A stretch of DNA of 64,000 nt from Mycoplana rhizolycopersici (GTDB taxonomy: Bacteria; Pseudomonadota; Alphaproteobacteria; Rhizobiales; Rhizobiaceae), in the NCBI RefSeq assembly GCF_013378445.1, contig NZ_JABXYK010000005.1, forward strand, positions 248,001 through 312,000, given 5' to 3'. The translations under genes were made by a program, and so were the position numbers. Under the pieces are notes generated by a model that ran no database searches, was not told where the DNA came from, and saw nothing but the letters and a program-made list of their open reading frames with translations. Shown in pieces: positions 44,501 through 53,791 of this stretch. Numbering within the stretch: the stretch's first letter is position 1; each line of letters starts with the position of its first letter.

Positions 44501-46986
44501 TCGCGACAGCCGCGGCCGGCGAAAGCGGCGGCGAGGTCGAAATCCCGGTCACTGCCGACTGGGGTGCTGGTGCCTATATCACCGCTACGCTCTATCGTCC
44601 CGGCGATGCGCAGGAAAGCCGCATGCCGATGCGCGCCATCGGCGTCAAATGGCTGAAGGTGGATCCGGCCGAACGCAAGCTGGCGATCACGCTTGATGCG
44701 CCGGAAAAGACGCTGCCACGCCAGCCGCTGGACATTTCGCTCACCGTTGCCGGAGCCGGCGCGAACGAGGACGCCTATGTCACCGTCGCCGCCGTCGATG
44801 TCGGCATCCTCAACCTGACCCGCTACGAAGCTCCCGATCCGGACGGTTGGTACTTCGGCCAGCGCCGGCTGGGGCTGGAGATCCGCGACCTCTATGGCCG
44901 CCTGATCGACGGCTCGCTCGGCGCCACCGGCCGGCTGCGTACCGGCGGCGACGGCGGCCAGGTGGCACTCGAGGGAAACCCGCCCACGCAGAAGCTCGTC
45001 GCCTTCTTCTCCGGCCCGGTCAAGCTTGATGCCGAAGGCAAGGCGAAGGTCTCCTTCGACATTCCGCAGTTCAACGGCACCGCCCGCGTCATGGCCGTCG
45101 CCTGGTCGAAGGCCGGCATCGGCCACGCCAGCCGCGACGTCATCATCCGCGACCCGGTCGTCGTCACCGCCAGCCTGCCGAAATTCCTGGCGCCAGACGA
45201 CCGCGCCAGCCTGCGCCTCGACATCGCCAACACCGACGCGCCGGCCGGCGATTACCAGCTGTCGATCACCCACAATCCCTCCGTAATGGTCGAGCAGACC
45301 GGAGCGTCGCAGACCGTGCGGCTGGAGGCGGGCGGCAAGACGGACCTGACCCTGCCGCTGATCGGCGGCGAGGTCGGCAGCGGCGTCATCACCGTGGCCC
45401 TGTCGGACGGCGCCGGCCAGACCTTTGAACAGTCGCTCGACATTCCCGTCCGCCCTGCCACCCTGCCGATCACCACGCGGCGGGTGCTGGAGCTTGCCGC
45501 CGGCGGCAGCGTCACGATCGACGACCAGTTGCTCGCCGACAGCCTGCTCGGCAGCGCCTCGGTTGCGCTCAACGTTTCCCGCTCCTCGGCCTTCGACATT
45601 CCAGCCCTGCTGATGACGCTCGACCGTTATCCCTATGGCTGCGCCGAGCAGACCACCAGCCGCGCCCTGCCGCTGCTCTATCTGAGCGAGCTTTCGAAAG
45701 GGACCGGCCTGCCCGAGGACACCGAAACGGCCAAGCGGGTGCAGGACGCGATCTATCGCGTGCTCTCCTACCAGTCGTCTTCCGGCAGTTTCGGCCTCTG
45801 GGGTCCGGGTTACGGCGACCTCTGGCTCGATTCCTACGTCACCGATTTCCTGACCCGCGCCCGCGAACAGAAGTTCGAGGTACCGGAACAGGCGATGGTG
45901 CAGGCGCTCGACAACCTCCAGAACGCGCTGTCCTACGACAACAACGTGCAGGACCGCGGCAACGAGATCGCCTATGCGCTCTACGTGCTGGCCCGCAACC
46001 GTAAGGCCTCGATCAGCGACCTGCGCTACTACGCCGACACGCGGCTTGCCGAATTCCCGACGCCGCTCGCCAAGGCGCACGTCGCCGCAGCGCTTGGCCT
46101 TTACGGCGATGCGCAGCGCGCCGAGCGGATCTTCCGGGACTCGCTTCGCATGACGACGGACGTCACCAATGTCAGCCTTGACCGCTCCGACTACGGCTCC
46201 GCACTTCGCGACGGCGCCGCCGTGCTGGCGCTGGCAGCCGAGGCCCGCCCGGTGCCGGCGATCATTCCAGACCTTTCGCGCATCGTCGCGAATGAATGGC
46301 AGCACAAGGCTTATACCAGCACCCAGGAACAGACCTGGATGCTGCTCGCCGCCCGCGCCATCCAGGGCGAAGACGACACGCTACGGCTGGAGGTGAACGG
46401 GGCCGACCACAGCGGCCGCTATGCCGCCCGCATGAGCGGCGAGGATCTTCTGAAAAGACCCGTCACCGTCGTCAACCGCGGCAATGACAACGTCTCTGCC
46501 GTGCTCACTACGGTCGCAGCCCCCGTGCAGCCGCTGCCGGCCGGCGGCAACGGCTTTGCCATCGAGCGCAGCTACTACACCCTCGACGGCGAACCGGCGA
46601 CCATTTCCGAGGCCCGCCAGAACGAACGCTACGTGGTCGTGCTGAAGGTCACGCAGGACAACGCCTGGCCCTCGCGCGTGCTCGTCACGGATCTTCTGCC
46701 GGCGGGCCTGGAAATCGACAATCCGAGCCTCGTCAACAGCGCCAGCCTCACCAATTTCGAATGGATCGGTGACGTCGAGGCCGCCCACACCGAGTTCCGC
46801 AGCGATCGCTTCGTCGCCGCCTTCGACCGTTCCGGCACGAGCGGCAGCGAGATCACGCTCGCCTATGTGGTGCGCGCGGTGACACCGGGAACCTATGATC
46901 ATCCGGCGGCGAGCGTCGAGGACATGTACCGTCCGCAGTTCTCGGCCCGCACGGCGACCGGCCGCATGCAGGTGCTGGCGGAATAG
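41530..46986 (+). CDS. Bacterial alpha-2-macroglobulin with N-terminal PAN domain
   Basis: A 1818-residue periplasmic protease trap thought to defend the envelope. A signal peptide (to about GHAAES) without lipobox is followed by a cysteine-rich PAN/apple-like domain (residues about 31-110, QCKSQCIGDPSCRAFTYNP). Macroglobulin-like beta domains come next, then the thioester motif CAEQ at C1371-Q1374 (YPYGCAEQTTSR) and the alpha-helical thioester domain. The intact thioester means it can covalently trap proteases. It lacks the lipid anchor of E. coli YfhM. The start MRSFFGVSAFLVTLV is 7 nt after GGAGGA. The PBP1c gene follows 9 nt later, the classic A2M-PbpC pair. Confidence 0.93.
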   Translation: MRSFFGVSAFLVTLVTAVLSGALPGHAAESKRSIVTTENADYFGFDLRTVQNVTLDQCKSQCIGDPSCRAFTYNPKVKWCFLKSDFNQLNGFNGTIAGKITLTDGEADIGAAPALGFLSEGMLQEARALRSSLTLLSTQEGQGVESLAALGRIEAETGRISEALDAFKGALSLAPDDRFLWIEMAQTAARSTDNSYLAGQGPLAALNAYWLTRSITARADALAVLADTLDKSGNYRAGINAYKESLALVADPTVRAAYLDLKARQGFRVVQHTLDNDSASPRACVQFSEPLVKFGTDYASFVTLDGAAPKGVEAKDSQVCVEGLNHGQRYKLAFRPGLPSSVDESLEQAVELDIYVQDRSASVRFTGDSFVLPSTARRGIPLVSVNTDSADLKLYRVGDRSIAALLTGSQFLTQLDGYGAGRIESELGKLVWQGQIEMQRDLNKDVVTSFPVDEALPKREPGIYVLTAEASNGPKREWDAKATQWFLVSDIGLSTFAGTDGLHVFARSLGSAKPLAGVELQLLAKNNEILGTATTDADGRATFTAGLIRGTAAMMPAVLTARNGEADYVFLDMTRAGFDLSDRGVTGRPAPGAIDIFAWTERGIYRAGETVHAAALARDVEANAVEGLPLTFVFTRPDGVEDRRLVSNDSRLGGHTIDFPVQSNAMRGTWTMQIFADPKAPSIGEKTFLVDDFVPDRTEFDLTSEAKDIVSGTPVAIDVDGRYLYGAPAAGLEIEGDVSLKPTRASEAFKGYVFGLADEEGMEENRLPIEGLAPLDDEGKARFEVDVAERPATTQLLNAEITVRMSETGGRAVERSLILPVRADGPMIGIRPAASGDVPENSTARFHVIVAGPEGGRQAMKGLPWKLLSVERDYQWYRDGSSWRYEPILSTKQVEAGVIDVTEDGAEIAVPVGWGRYRLEVETASAAGPATSIEFDAGWYVEATSTETPDALEIALDKESYKVGETAKLKVTSRYAGQLLVTNGTENLISVATAAAGESGGEVEIPVTADWGAGAYITATLYRPGDAQESRMPMRAIGVKWLKVDPAERKLAITLDAPEKTLPRQPLDISLTVAGAGANEDAYVTVAAVDVGILNLTRYEAPDPDGWYFGQRRLGLEIRDLYGRLIDGSLGATGRLRTGGDGGQVALEGNPPTQKLVAFFSGPVKLDAEGKAKVSFDIPQFNGTARVMAVAWSKAGIGHASRDVIIRDPVVVTASLPKFLAPDDRASLRLDIANTDAPAGDYQLSITHNPSVMVEQTGASQTVRLEAGGKTDLTLPLIGGEVGSGVITVALSDGAGQTFEQSLDIPVRPATLPITTRRVLELAAGGSVTIDDQLLADSLLGSASVALNVSRSSAFDIPALLMTLDRYPYGCAEQTTSRALPLLYLSELSKGTGLPEDTETAKRVQDAIYRVLSYQSSSGSFGLWGPGYGDLWLDSYVTDFLTRAREQKFEVPEQAMVQALDNLQNALSYDNNVQDRGNEIAYALYVLARNRKASISDLRYYADTRLAEFPTPLAKAHVAAALGLYGDAQRAERIFRDSLRMTTDVTNVSLDRSDYGSALRDGAAVLALAAEARPVPAIIPDLSRIVANEWQHKAYTSTQEQTWMLLAARAIQGEDDTLRLEVNGADHSGRYAARMSGEDLLKRPVTVVNRGNDNVSAVLTTVAAPVQPLPAGGNGFAIERSYYTLDGEPATISEARQNERYVVVLKVTQDNAWPSRVLVTDLLPAGLEIDNPSLVNSASLTNFEWIGDVEAAHTEFRSDRFVAAFDRSGTSGSEITLAYVVRAVTPGTYDHPAASVEDMYRPQFSARTATGRMQVLAE

Positions 46987-46995
46987 GAGGCGACC

Positions 46996-49080
46996 GTGCG
47001 GGTCTTGCGCGTCGGCCTGCTGGCCCTGCTTTGCAATGCGGTGGTCTTCACCGCATTGCTGCACGGGCTGCTGCGCGCCGACGCGGCCTTTCCCCCGCCG
47101 ATCGAGAAGGCGCGGGAAGTCTCGCGCGAAGTGGTTGATGCCGACGGGCGACTGCTCAGGGCCTTCGCGACCTCCGAAGGCCTCTGGCGGCTGCGGACGA
47201 CGTCCAAGGACGTCGATCCGCAGTTCGTCCGGATGCTGCTCGCCTATGAGGACCAGCGTTTCTACGAGCACAGGGGCATCGATCCGCTGGCGCTCCTGCG
47301 CGCCGCCGGTCAGCTCGTTAGCCACGCCCGCATCGTCTCCGGCGCCTCGACGCTGTCGATGCAGGTCGCCCGGCTGATCGAACCGCGCGAGGGCCGCTCC
47401 TTGTTGGCGAAGGCCAGGCAGATCGCACGCGCCATCCAGATCGAGCGGCGGCTGGGCAAGGCCGAAATCCTCGATCTTTACCTGACCCACGCCCCCTATG
47501 GCGGCAATCTGGAGGGCGTGCGCGCCGCAAGCCTCTCCTATTTCGGCAAGGAGCCGAAGCGGCTCTCGGTCGCCGAAGCTGCCCTCCTCGTCGCCCTGCC
47601 GCAACTGCCCGAGCGCCGCCGGCCGGACCGCTTCCCGAAGATGGCCGAAGCTGCGCGCGAGCGCGTGCTCACCCGCATGGCGGTCTCGACGGTGATCGGC
47701 GAAGGCGAGGCCGAACGGGCGGGCGGTGAAACCGTCCCCAACCGCCGCCTGCAGCTGCCGGCTCTTGCTCCCCATCTTTCCGAACTCGCGCTGCGCAAGG
47801 ACCCGACCCGCCAGCGCCACGAGACGACAATCCGCCGCGGCGTGCAGCAGGTACTGGAGACGGTCGCCCGCAACGCCGCCGAACGGCTCGGCCCGAAGCT
47901 TTCGGTGGCGATGGTCATGGCCGACGCCCGGACCGGCGAAATCATCGGCGAGGTCGGTTCGGCCAATTATTTCGATGCCGCCCGTTCCGGATGGATCGAC
48001 ATGACGCGCCAGATCCGTTCGCCCGGCTCGACGCTGAAGCCTTTCATCTACGGCCTCGCCTTCGAGGAGGGGCTGGTGGCGCAGGAGACGATCGTCGAGG
48101 ACCGGCCGGCCGACTTCTTTGGCTATCGGCCGCGCAACTTCGACATGAGCTACCAGGGCGATGTCAGCATCCGCCAGGCGCTGCAGCTTTCGCTCAACGT
48201 CCCCGCGGTGCGCCTGCTCGATGCCGTCGGCCCGACACGGCTGACGGTGCGGTTGCGCCGCGCCGATGTCCGGCTCACGTTGCCCGCCGGCGAGGCGCCG
48301 GGCCTTGCGATCGGCCTCGGCGGTGCCGGGATCACGCTGCGCGACCTCGTCCAGCTCTATGCGGCGCTCGCCAACCAGGGAGCCGTCGTCCGCCTCGGCG
48401 ACGGCGTCGAGCAGTCACCGGAAGTCGTGGTGGGCGATCCGCTGATCGAGCCGGCCGCCGCCTGGAACGTCACCGACGCGCTTGCCGCCGTGCTGCCGCC
48501 GCACGGCAGCCGCAGGCTCGGCCTCGCCTACAAGACCGGCACGAGCTACGGCTACCGCGACGCCTGGTCGGTCGGCTATGACGGCCGCCATGTGCTCGGC
48601 GTCTGGGTCGGCCGCGCCGACAATGCCGCCATACCGGGCCTCACCGGCTACGAATCGGCCGCCCCCATCCTGTTCGAGGCCTTCTCGAAATCGGGCATCG
48701 CGATCACCCCGATGCCGAAAGCCCCGCCGGGTGCCGTCCGCACCGCGCAATCCGAACTCCCCGTCGGCCTGCGTCGCTTCGCCCGCACCGCCTCCGGCCT
48801 CGTCGCCGCCACCGCCCGCGAACCGGCACCGCAGATCGTCTTCCCGCCGGAAGGCGCCCACGTCGAACTCGGCGCCCGCGCCGGCAGCGACATTGCGCCA
48901 CTGGCGCTGAAGCTGCAGGGCGGCCGCGCCCCCTTCCGCTGGCTCGCCAACGGCCGGATGCTCCCCGACACGTCCCGCCGCCGGACCACCCAGTGGACCC
49001 CCGACGGCGCCGGCTATTCGACCCTGACGGTGATCGATGCAATGGGGCGCGCAGCCAGCGTGCGCGTGTTCGTGGAATAG
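46996..49080 (+). CDS. pbpC: Penicillin-binding protein 1C
   Basis: A 694-residue bifunctional class A penicillin-binding protein. One N-terminal membrane helix precedes the GT51 glycosyltransferase (LLAYEDQRFYEHRGIDPLALLRAA, with its catalytic Glu, and GASTLSMQVARL). The transpeptidase has S345-T-L-K348, the SLN motif and K513-T-G. A C-terminal BiPBP_C-like domain of about 90 residues follows. It starts with GTG behind TAGGAGG, 9 nt after the alpha-2-macroglobulin stop. The two likely work together to repair peptidoglycan broken during attack. Confidence 0.95.
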   Translation: MRVLRVGLLALLCNAVVFTALLHGLLRADAAFPPPIEKAREVSREVVDADGRLLRAFATSEGLWRLRTTSKDVDPQFVRMLLAYEDQRFYEHRGIDPLALLRAAGQLVSHARIVSGASTLSMQVARLIEPREGRSLLAKARQIARAIQIERRLGKAEILDLYLTHAPYGGNLEGVRAASLSYFGKEPKRLSVAEAALLVALPQLPERRRPDRFPKMAEAARERVLTRMAVSTVIGEGEAERAGGETVPNRRLQLPALAPHLSELALRKDPTRQRHETTIRRGVQQVLETVARNAAERLGPKLSVAMVMADARTGEIIGEVGSANYFDAARSGWIDMTRQIRSPGSTLKPFIYGLAFEEGLVAQETIVEDRPADFFGYRPRNFDMSYQGDVSIRQALQLSLNVPAVRLLDAVGPTRLTVRLRRADVRLTLPAGEAPGLAIGLGGAGITLRDLVQLYAALANQGAVVRLGDGVEQSPEVVVGDPLIEPAAAWNVTDALAAVLPPHGSRRLGLAYKTGTSYGYRDAWSVGYDGRHVLGVWVGRADNAAIPGLTGYESAAPILFEAFSKSGIAITPMPKAPPGAVRTAQSELPVGLRRFARTASGLVAATAREPAPQIVFPPEGAHVELGARAGSDIAPLALKLQGGRAPFRWLANGRMLPDTSRRRTTQWTPDGAGYSTLTVIDAMGRAASVRVFVE

Positions 49081-49693
49081 CACGCGACAGGAACGACCTC
49101 CGCCCTCAAGACGGAAGTGCGTTCTCGTGCCTTTCAACTTTCGCGCCCGCCGAGAATGAACCGGTCCGGCGCGCGCTCATCTCCTCATCTCCGTTTTTGA
49201 AACGCCCCGAACCTCCGACATCTGCGCCCCTCACCCCAACCCTCCCCCGCAAGCGGAGAGAGGGAGCAAGAAACCCGCGGCGACCGACCTTCTCCCGGCG
49301 CGCGGGGAGAAGGTGCCGGCAGGCGAATGAGGGGGAACCCCCGCGCCACGGGGTGAAGAAGCGCCCGGGCGTGGCGGAGCGAATGTCGTTCGGAGCGCGG
49401 GGGCACGGCAGCAGGGCCACAAACCTGATACTTTGCCCGCAACCGGTGCTGACCGGCGACGAGTACGGAACACGCTGCGTCTGCCGCGGGCTCACTTCTC
49501 CCGATTGGGGAGAAAGGCCGAACGAATGTAAGGCGATATGGAGGTCAGCGCAGATGCCGTGCGTGTGCTCCGCCGTCATCCGGCGCTGCGCGCCACCTTC
49601 TTCCGCTGAAAAAGGAAAGCCTCGACCGCCATCGATGAAAGCAGGCTCCGGCGCAGCCAGAGTCGGTTCTGATAAACTCCGGCATTGGCTCCC
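49081..49693. other. Repeat-bearing intergenic spacer between pbpC and mccA
   Basis: A 613-nt gap between the convergent pbpC and mccA genes. It contains one palindromic repeat (49227-49335) and a partial second copy (around 49496-49530). The rest, about 49340-49490 and 49540-49690, shows no credible gene, only weak open frames without ribosome sites. No clear terminator was found for either gene. Confidence 0.7.
49227..49335. repeat. Rhizobiales-type intergenic palindromic repeat
   Basis: Outer arms CCCCTCA (49227-49233) and TGAGGGG (49329-49335) enclose a left palindrome CCCTCCCCCGCAAGCGGAGA and a right one CTTCTCCC-GGCGCGC-GGGGAGAAG (49289-49312). The CTCACCCCAACCCTC...GGCAGGCGAATGAGGGG pattern is, from memory, a common repeat of rhizobial genomes. 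A partial copy, CTTCTCCC-GATT-GGGGAGAA, lies at about 49496-49515. Confidence 0.8.
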
Positions 49694-51682
49694 CTAACCC
49701 GCCTCCTCCGCCGCCAGCCGCAGCAACACGACCCCCTCGGCGACCTGGTCGCCGGCGGCAACCGCCACCATTTCCACCGTGCCGTCGCGCGGTGCCGGCA
49801 GCACCAGCTCCATCTTCATCGCCTCCATGGTCACGAGCGCGTCGCCTTTGACGACCGCCGTCCCCGCCTCTGCCTGCACAAGCCGCACCACACCCGGCAT
49901 CGGCGCTGCCAGCACGTCGCCGCCGGCTTCCTCCTCGCCGTGCAGACCTGCCATTTCCTCGACATGGAACACGTGGCTTTCGCCCTCGGCGAACAAGACG
50001 ATTTCCGGTCCCTGCCGGGCGATCCACACCTCCAGGCTGCGATCACCGAAATCGGCCAGAACAGCGCCCTTTGCGCCCCCCGCGCGCAGCACGACCGACA
50101 GCCGCATCTCGCCGATCGCGACCTCGAAGCGCCGGCCTTCGCCTGCGGCGACCCGGACCTTCAGCGGCTTTCCGTCCTGCTCGACGAAGACCGATTGCCA
50201 CGACGGCCCCCACAGCCGGAAGCCGCGCAGCCGCTCCCAGGGATCGCCGCCCTCGGCCGGGTCGATCAGCCCCAGTGCTGCGATCCCCGCCAGCGCCTGC
50301 ACCCTCGGCCCTGCCGGCGGATTCGGCAGCAATGTCTCCGCCTGCCGTCCGATCAACCCGGTGTCGACGTCGCCCGCGGCAAAATGCGGTTCGCGGCAGA
50401 GCCGCCCCAGGAAGCCGGCATTGGTCGTCACCCCGGCGATCCTGCATTGCGCCAGCGCGCCGGCGAGCCTGCCGAGCGCCTCGGTGCGGTCGGCACCGTG
50501 GGCGATCACCTTGGCGATCATCGGATCGTAGAAGGCGGTGATCTCGTCGCCGGCGCGCACGCCGGAATCGACCCGCACACCGTCCGGCAGGTCGAAAAGC
50601 GCCAGCCGCCCCGTCGAGGGCAGGAAATCGCGCGCCGGGTTCTCCGCATAGAGCCGCGCCTCGAAGGCCCAGCCGTCGATCGAAAGCTCCGCCTGCCGCT
50701 TCGGCAGCGGCTCGCCTGCAGCCACGCGCAACTGCCATTCGACGAGATCGAGCCCGGTGATCGCCTCGGTCACCGGATGCTCGACCTGCAGGCGGGTATT
50801 CATCTCCATGAAGAAGAAGCGATCGGCGCGCAGCCCGTCGGAAACATCGGCGATGAACTCGACCGTGCCGGCCCCGCTGTAGCCGATCGCCTGCGCAGCC
50901 CGCACCGCCGCCGTCCCCATCGCCTCGCGCATCTCCGCGGTCATGCCGGGCGCCGGCGCCTCCTCGATAACCTTCTGGTGGCGACGCTGCGCCGAGCAGT
51001 CTCGCTCGAACAGATGGACGACATTGCCGTGCTTGTCGCCGAACACCTGGACCTCGATATGCCGCGGCTTGGCCATGTATTTTTCCACCAGCACCCGTCC
51101 GTCGCCGAAGGAAGCCTCGGCCTCGCGCCGGGCGCTGGCGAGGGCTGCCGCGAACGCGGCCGGCTGGTCCACCCGGCGCATGCCCTTGCCGCCGCCGCCG
51201 GCCCGCGCCTTGATCAGCACCGGATAGCCGGTCAGATCCGCTTGCGCGGCGAGGAAATCCGGCTCCTGGCTGTCGCCATGATAGCCTGGCACGACGGGCA
51301 CGTCCGCCTGCGCCATCAGCGCCTTGGCGGCATCCTTCAGCCCCATCGACCGGATCGCACGCGCGGACGGGCCGATGAAGACGAGGCCGGCCGCCTCGAC
51401 CGCCTCGACGAAGTCCGGGTTCTCGGAGAGGAAGCCGTATCCCGGATGTACGGCCTCCGCCCCGCTCTTCTGGCAGGCGTCGATGATCGCAGTGCCGTCG
51501 AGATAGCTGCGCACGGCTTCCGGCGGACCGATCCGGATCGCCTCGTCCGCCATCGCCACGTGCAGCGCCGTCCGATCGGCGTCCGAGTAGACGGCAACGG
51601 TCGCGATGCCGAGCTTGCGGGCCGTGCGGATGATCCGGCAGGCGATCTCGCCGCGATTGGCAATCAGGATCTTCTTGAACAT
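49694..51682 (-). CDS. mccA: Methylcrotonyl-CoA carboxylase biotin-containing alpha subunit
   Basis: A 662-residue protein with biotin carboxylase and biotin carrier domains for leucine breakdown. It starts FKKILIANRGEIACRIIRTARKLG, has the ATP-grasp block KARAGGGGKGMRRV and the EMNTRLQVEHPVTE motif, and ends with the biotinyl lysine in METAMKM form (MEAMKMELVLP) about 35 residues from the end. Linkage to ivd, mccB and ridA makes MCC much more likely than acetyl- or propionyl-CoA carboxylase. The inner ATG at 51682, behind GGGAG, gives the family start. Confidence 0.92.
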   Translation of the reverse strand: MFKKILIANRGEIACRIIRTARKLGIATVAVYSDADRTALHVAMADEAIRIGPPEAVRSYLDGTAIIDACQKSGAEAVHPGYGFLSENPDFVEAVEAAGLVFIGPSARAIRSMGLKDAAKALMAQADVPVVPGYHGDSQEPDFLAAQADLTGYPVLIKARAGGGGKGMRRVDQPAAFAAALASARREAEASFGDGRVLVEKYMAKPRHIEVQVFGDKHGNVVHLFERDCSAQRRHQKVIEEAPAPGMTAEMREAMGTAAVRAAQAIGYSGAGTVEFIADVSDGLRADRFFFMEMNTRLQVEHPVTEAITGLDLVEWQLRVAAGEPLPKRQAELSIDGWAFEARLYAENPARDFLPSTGRLALFDLPDGVRVDSGVRAGDEITAFYDPMIAKVIAHGADRTEALGRLAGALAQCRIAGVTTNAGFLGRLCREPHFAAGDVDTGLIGRQAETLLPNPPAGPRVQALAGIAALGLIDPAEGGDPWERLRGFRLWGPSWQSVFVEQDGKPLKVRVAAGEGRRFEVAIGEMRLSVVLRAGGAKGAVLADFGDRSLEVWIARQGPEIVLFAEGESHVFHVEEMAGLHGEEEAGGDVLAAPMPGVVRLVQAEAGTAVVKGDALVTMEAMKMELVLPAPRDGTVEMVAVAAGDQVAEGVVLLRLAAEEAG

Positions 51683-51777
51683 CGTTTCTCCCGGTGATGA
51701 CCGGTTGCTGGTGCGGGGTGGAAGCCAGGGCCTTGGCGAGGCGGGCCGGAAGCCGGCCCTTTCGATCGCCACCGGCC

Positions 51778-52161
51778 CTACTGTGCCGCCACCGCCTCGA
51801 CTTCAAGCAGCCAGCGCTCGTCGAAAATGCCGCAGATCACCACTGTCATCGCGGGCGCCACGGCGCCGAGATACTCGCTGCGCAGCTCCCGGTTGGCCGT
51901 CGCATACTGCCGGTCGGCGAGATAGGTCGTCACCTTGACGAGATTGGACTTGTCCATGCCCGCCGCCTTGAGTTGTGCGTCGACGTTGCGCCAGACCTGG
52001 CGCGCCTGCGCCTCGAAGCCGTCCGGCACCTTGTCGTCCCTGTCCGCCGGGATCTGGCCGCTGACAAGCAGCAGCCTTTCGTACGCCTCCAGCTTCACCG
52101 CCTGCGAGTATCCCCCGTGCGGGTCCGGTGCGTTCTTCGCATTGATGTTCTCCCGTTTCAT
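51778..52161 (-). CDS. RidA family enamine/imine deaminase
   Basis: A 127-residue protein of the Rid superfamily with the trimeric fold pattern (GGYSQAVKLEAYERLLLVSGQIPADRDDKVPDGFEAQARQVWRNVDAQLKAAGMDKSNLVKVTTYLAD). The arginine expected to bind the substrate carboxylate should lie in the ICGIFDERWLLEVEAVA C-terminal block, but R is not in the usual VPRIEIE-type position, so deaminase activity is uncertain. It lies between mccB and mccA in the leucine-catabolic operon, 22 nt after mccB, suggesting it clears a reactive product of that route or has an unassigned reaction. Confidence 0.85.
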   Translation of the reverse strand: MKRENINAKNAPDPHGGYSQAVKLEAYERLLLVSGQIPADRDDKVPDGFEAQARQVWRNVDAQLKAAGMDKSNLVKVTTYLADRQYATANRELRSEYLGAVAPAMTVVICGIFDERWLLEVEAVAAQ

Positions 52162-52183
52162 GATTGGCCTCCTGACGTTGGAT

Positions 52184-53791
52184 CTACATGCGGAACAGGC
52201 CGAAGCGCGTCGTTTCGATTGGGCCGTTGAGTGCGGCAGACAAGGACAGACCGAGGACGTCGCGCGCCCCGCGAGGGTCGACGATGCCGTCGTCCCAGAG
52301 CCGAGCCGAGGCGTAGAGCGGGTGGCTCTGGCGCTCGAACATCTCGATCGTCGGCCGCTTGAACTCGGCCTCCTCTTCTGCTGACCATGCGGCACCCGAG
52401 CGCTCGATCCCCTCCCGCCGCACCGTTGCGAGCACGCCTGCCGCCTGCTCGCCGCCCATCACCGCGATGCGGCTGTTCGGCCAGGTCCAGAGAAAGCGCG
52501 GCGAATAGGCCCTGCCGCACATGCCGTAATTGCCGGCCCCGTAGGAGCCGCCGATCAGCATGGTGATCTTCGGCACGCCGACGGTGGCAACCGCCGTGAC
52601 CAGCTTGGCGCCGTGCTTGGCGATGCCGTCGGCCTCGTATTTCCGCCCTACCATGAAGCCGGTGATGTTCTGCAGGAACACCAGCGGAATGGAGCGCTGG
52701 CCACAGAGTTCGATGAAATGCGCCCCCTTCAGCGCCGCTTCCGAAAAGAGCACGCCGTTGCTTGCGACGACCCCGACCGGTATTCCGTGGACGGCGGCAA
52801 AGCCGCAGACCAGCGTGGTGCCGAAACGCGCCTTGAACTCGTCGAAGCGCGAACCGTCGACGATGCGGGCGATGACCTCGCGCACGTCGTAGGGCACCTT
52901 GCTGTCGGCGGGCACGATGCCGAGGATCTCGTCGGGATCGTAGAGCGGCGGATCGCCTCCGCCCTTTTGCGGCAGTGGCGGCTTGCGGCCGTTGAGATTG
53001 GCGGCGATCCGACGCGCCAGCGCCAATGCGTGCCGGTCGTCGCGCGCCAAGTGATCGGCGACGCCCGAGAGCCGCGTGTGCACATCGCCGCCGCCGAGGT
53101 CTTCGGCCGAGACGACCTCGCCGGTCGCAGCCTTCACCAGCGGCGGGCCGGCGAGAAAGATCGTGCCCTGGTTCTGCACGATCACGGTCTCGTCGCTCAT
53201 CGCCGGCACATAGGCCCCGCCAGCAGTACAACTGCCCATCACGACCGCGATCTGCGCGATACCCTTCGACGACATCTGCGCCTGATTGTAGAAGATGCGG
53301 CCGAAGTGGTCGCGGTCGGGGAACACCTCGTCCTGGTTCGGCAGATTGGCGCCTCCGGAATCGACGAGATAGAAACAGGGCAACCGGTTCTGCTCGGCGA
53401 TCTCCTGGGCGCGCAGGTGCTTCTTCACCGTGATCGGATAGTAGGTGCCCCCCTTCACAGTTGCATCGTTGCACACGATCATGCAGTCCAACCCGGATAT
53501 GCGGCCGACACCGGCAATCAGCCCGCCGCCGGGCGAGGCCCCGTCATAGAGCCCGTGCCCCGCCGTCAGCCCGATCTCCAGAAAGGGCGAGCCCGGGTCG
53601 ATCAGTTGCGCCACGCGCTCGCGCGGCAGCAGCTTGCCCCGGCCGAGATGGCGTTCGCGCGCCTTGGCGCCACCGCCCTCGAAGGCGAGTTCGGCAGCAG
53701 CCTCCGCCGTCCCGATCGCTGAAAGCATCGCCTGCCGGTTGGCGGCAAACGCTTCGCTGCGCGGAGAGATGCCTGATTTCAGCACCGCCAT
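52184..53791 (-). CDS. mccB: Methylcrotonyl-CoA carboxylase beta subunit
   Basis: A 535-residue carboxyltransferase that moves the carboxyl group from biotin to 3-methylcrotonyl-CoA. Motifs include [27 protein letters not shown], the acyl-CoA pocket [30 protein letters not shown] (diagnostic for MCC beta), [18 protein letters not shown] and [25 protein letters not shown]. The ATG overlaps the ivd stop by 1 nt (TGATG). The length is normal. Confidence 0.95.
   Translation of the reverse strand: MAVLKSGISPRSEAFAANRQAMLSAIGTAEAAAELAFEGGGAKARERHLGRGKLLPRERVAQLIDPGSPFLEIGLTAGHGLYDGASPGGGLIAGVGRISGLDCMIVCNDATVKGGTYYPITVKKHLRAQEIAEQNRLPCFYLVDSGGANLPNQDEVFPDRDHFGRIFYNQAQMSSKGIAQIAVVMGSCTAGGAYVPAMSDETVIVQNQGTIFLAGPPLVKAATGEVVSAEDLGGGDVHTRLSGVADHLARDDRHALALARRIAANLNGRKPPLPQKGGGDPPLYDPDEILGIVPADSKVPYDVREVIARIVDGSRFDEFKARFGTTLVCGFAAVHGIPVGVVASNGVLFSEAALKGAHFIELCGQRSIPLVFLQNITGFMVGRKYEADGIAKHGAKLVTAVATVGVPKITMLIGGSYGAGNYGMCGRAYSPRFLWTWPNSRIAVMGGEQAAGVLATVRREGIERSGAAWSAEEEAEFKRPTIEMFERQSHPLYASARLWDDGIVDPRGARDVLGLSLSAALNGPIETTRFGLFRM

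Noticed and set aside
41383..46305. Open frame of about 1640 codons on the minus strand opposite the alpha-2-macroglobulin gene
   Set aside because: It mirrors a gene with intact signal peptide and thioester motif. High G+C makes antisense frames stop-poor. Its residue composition is shadow-like and it has no ribosome site.
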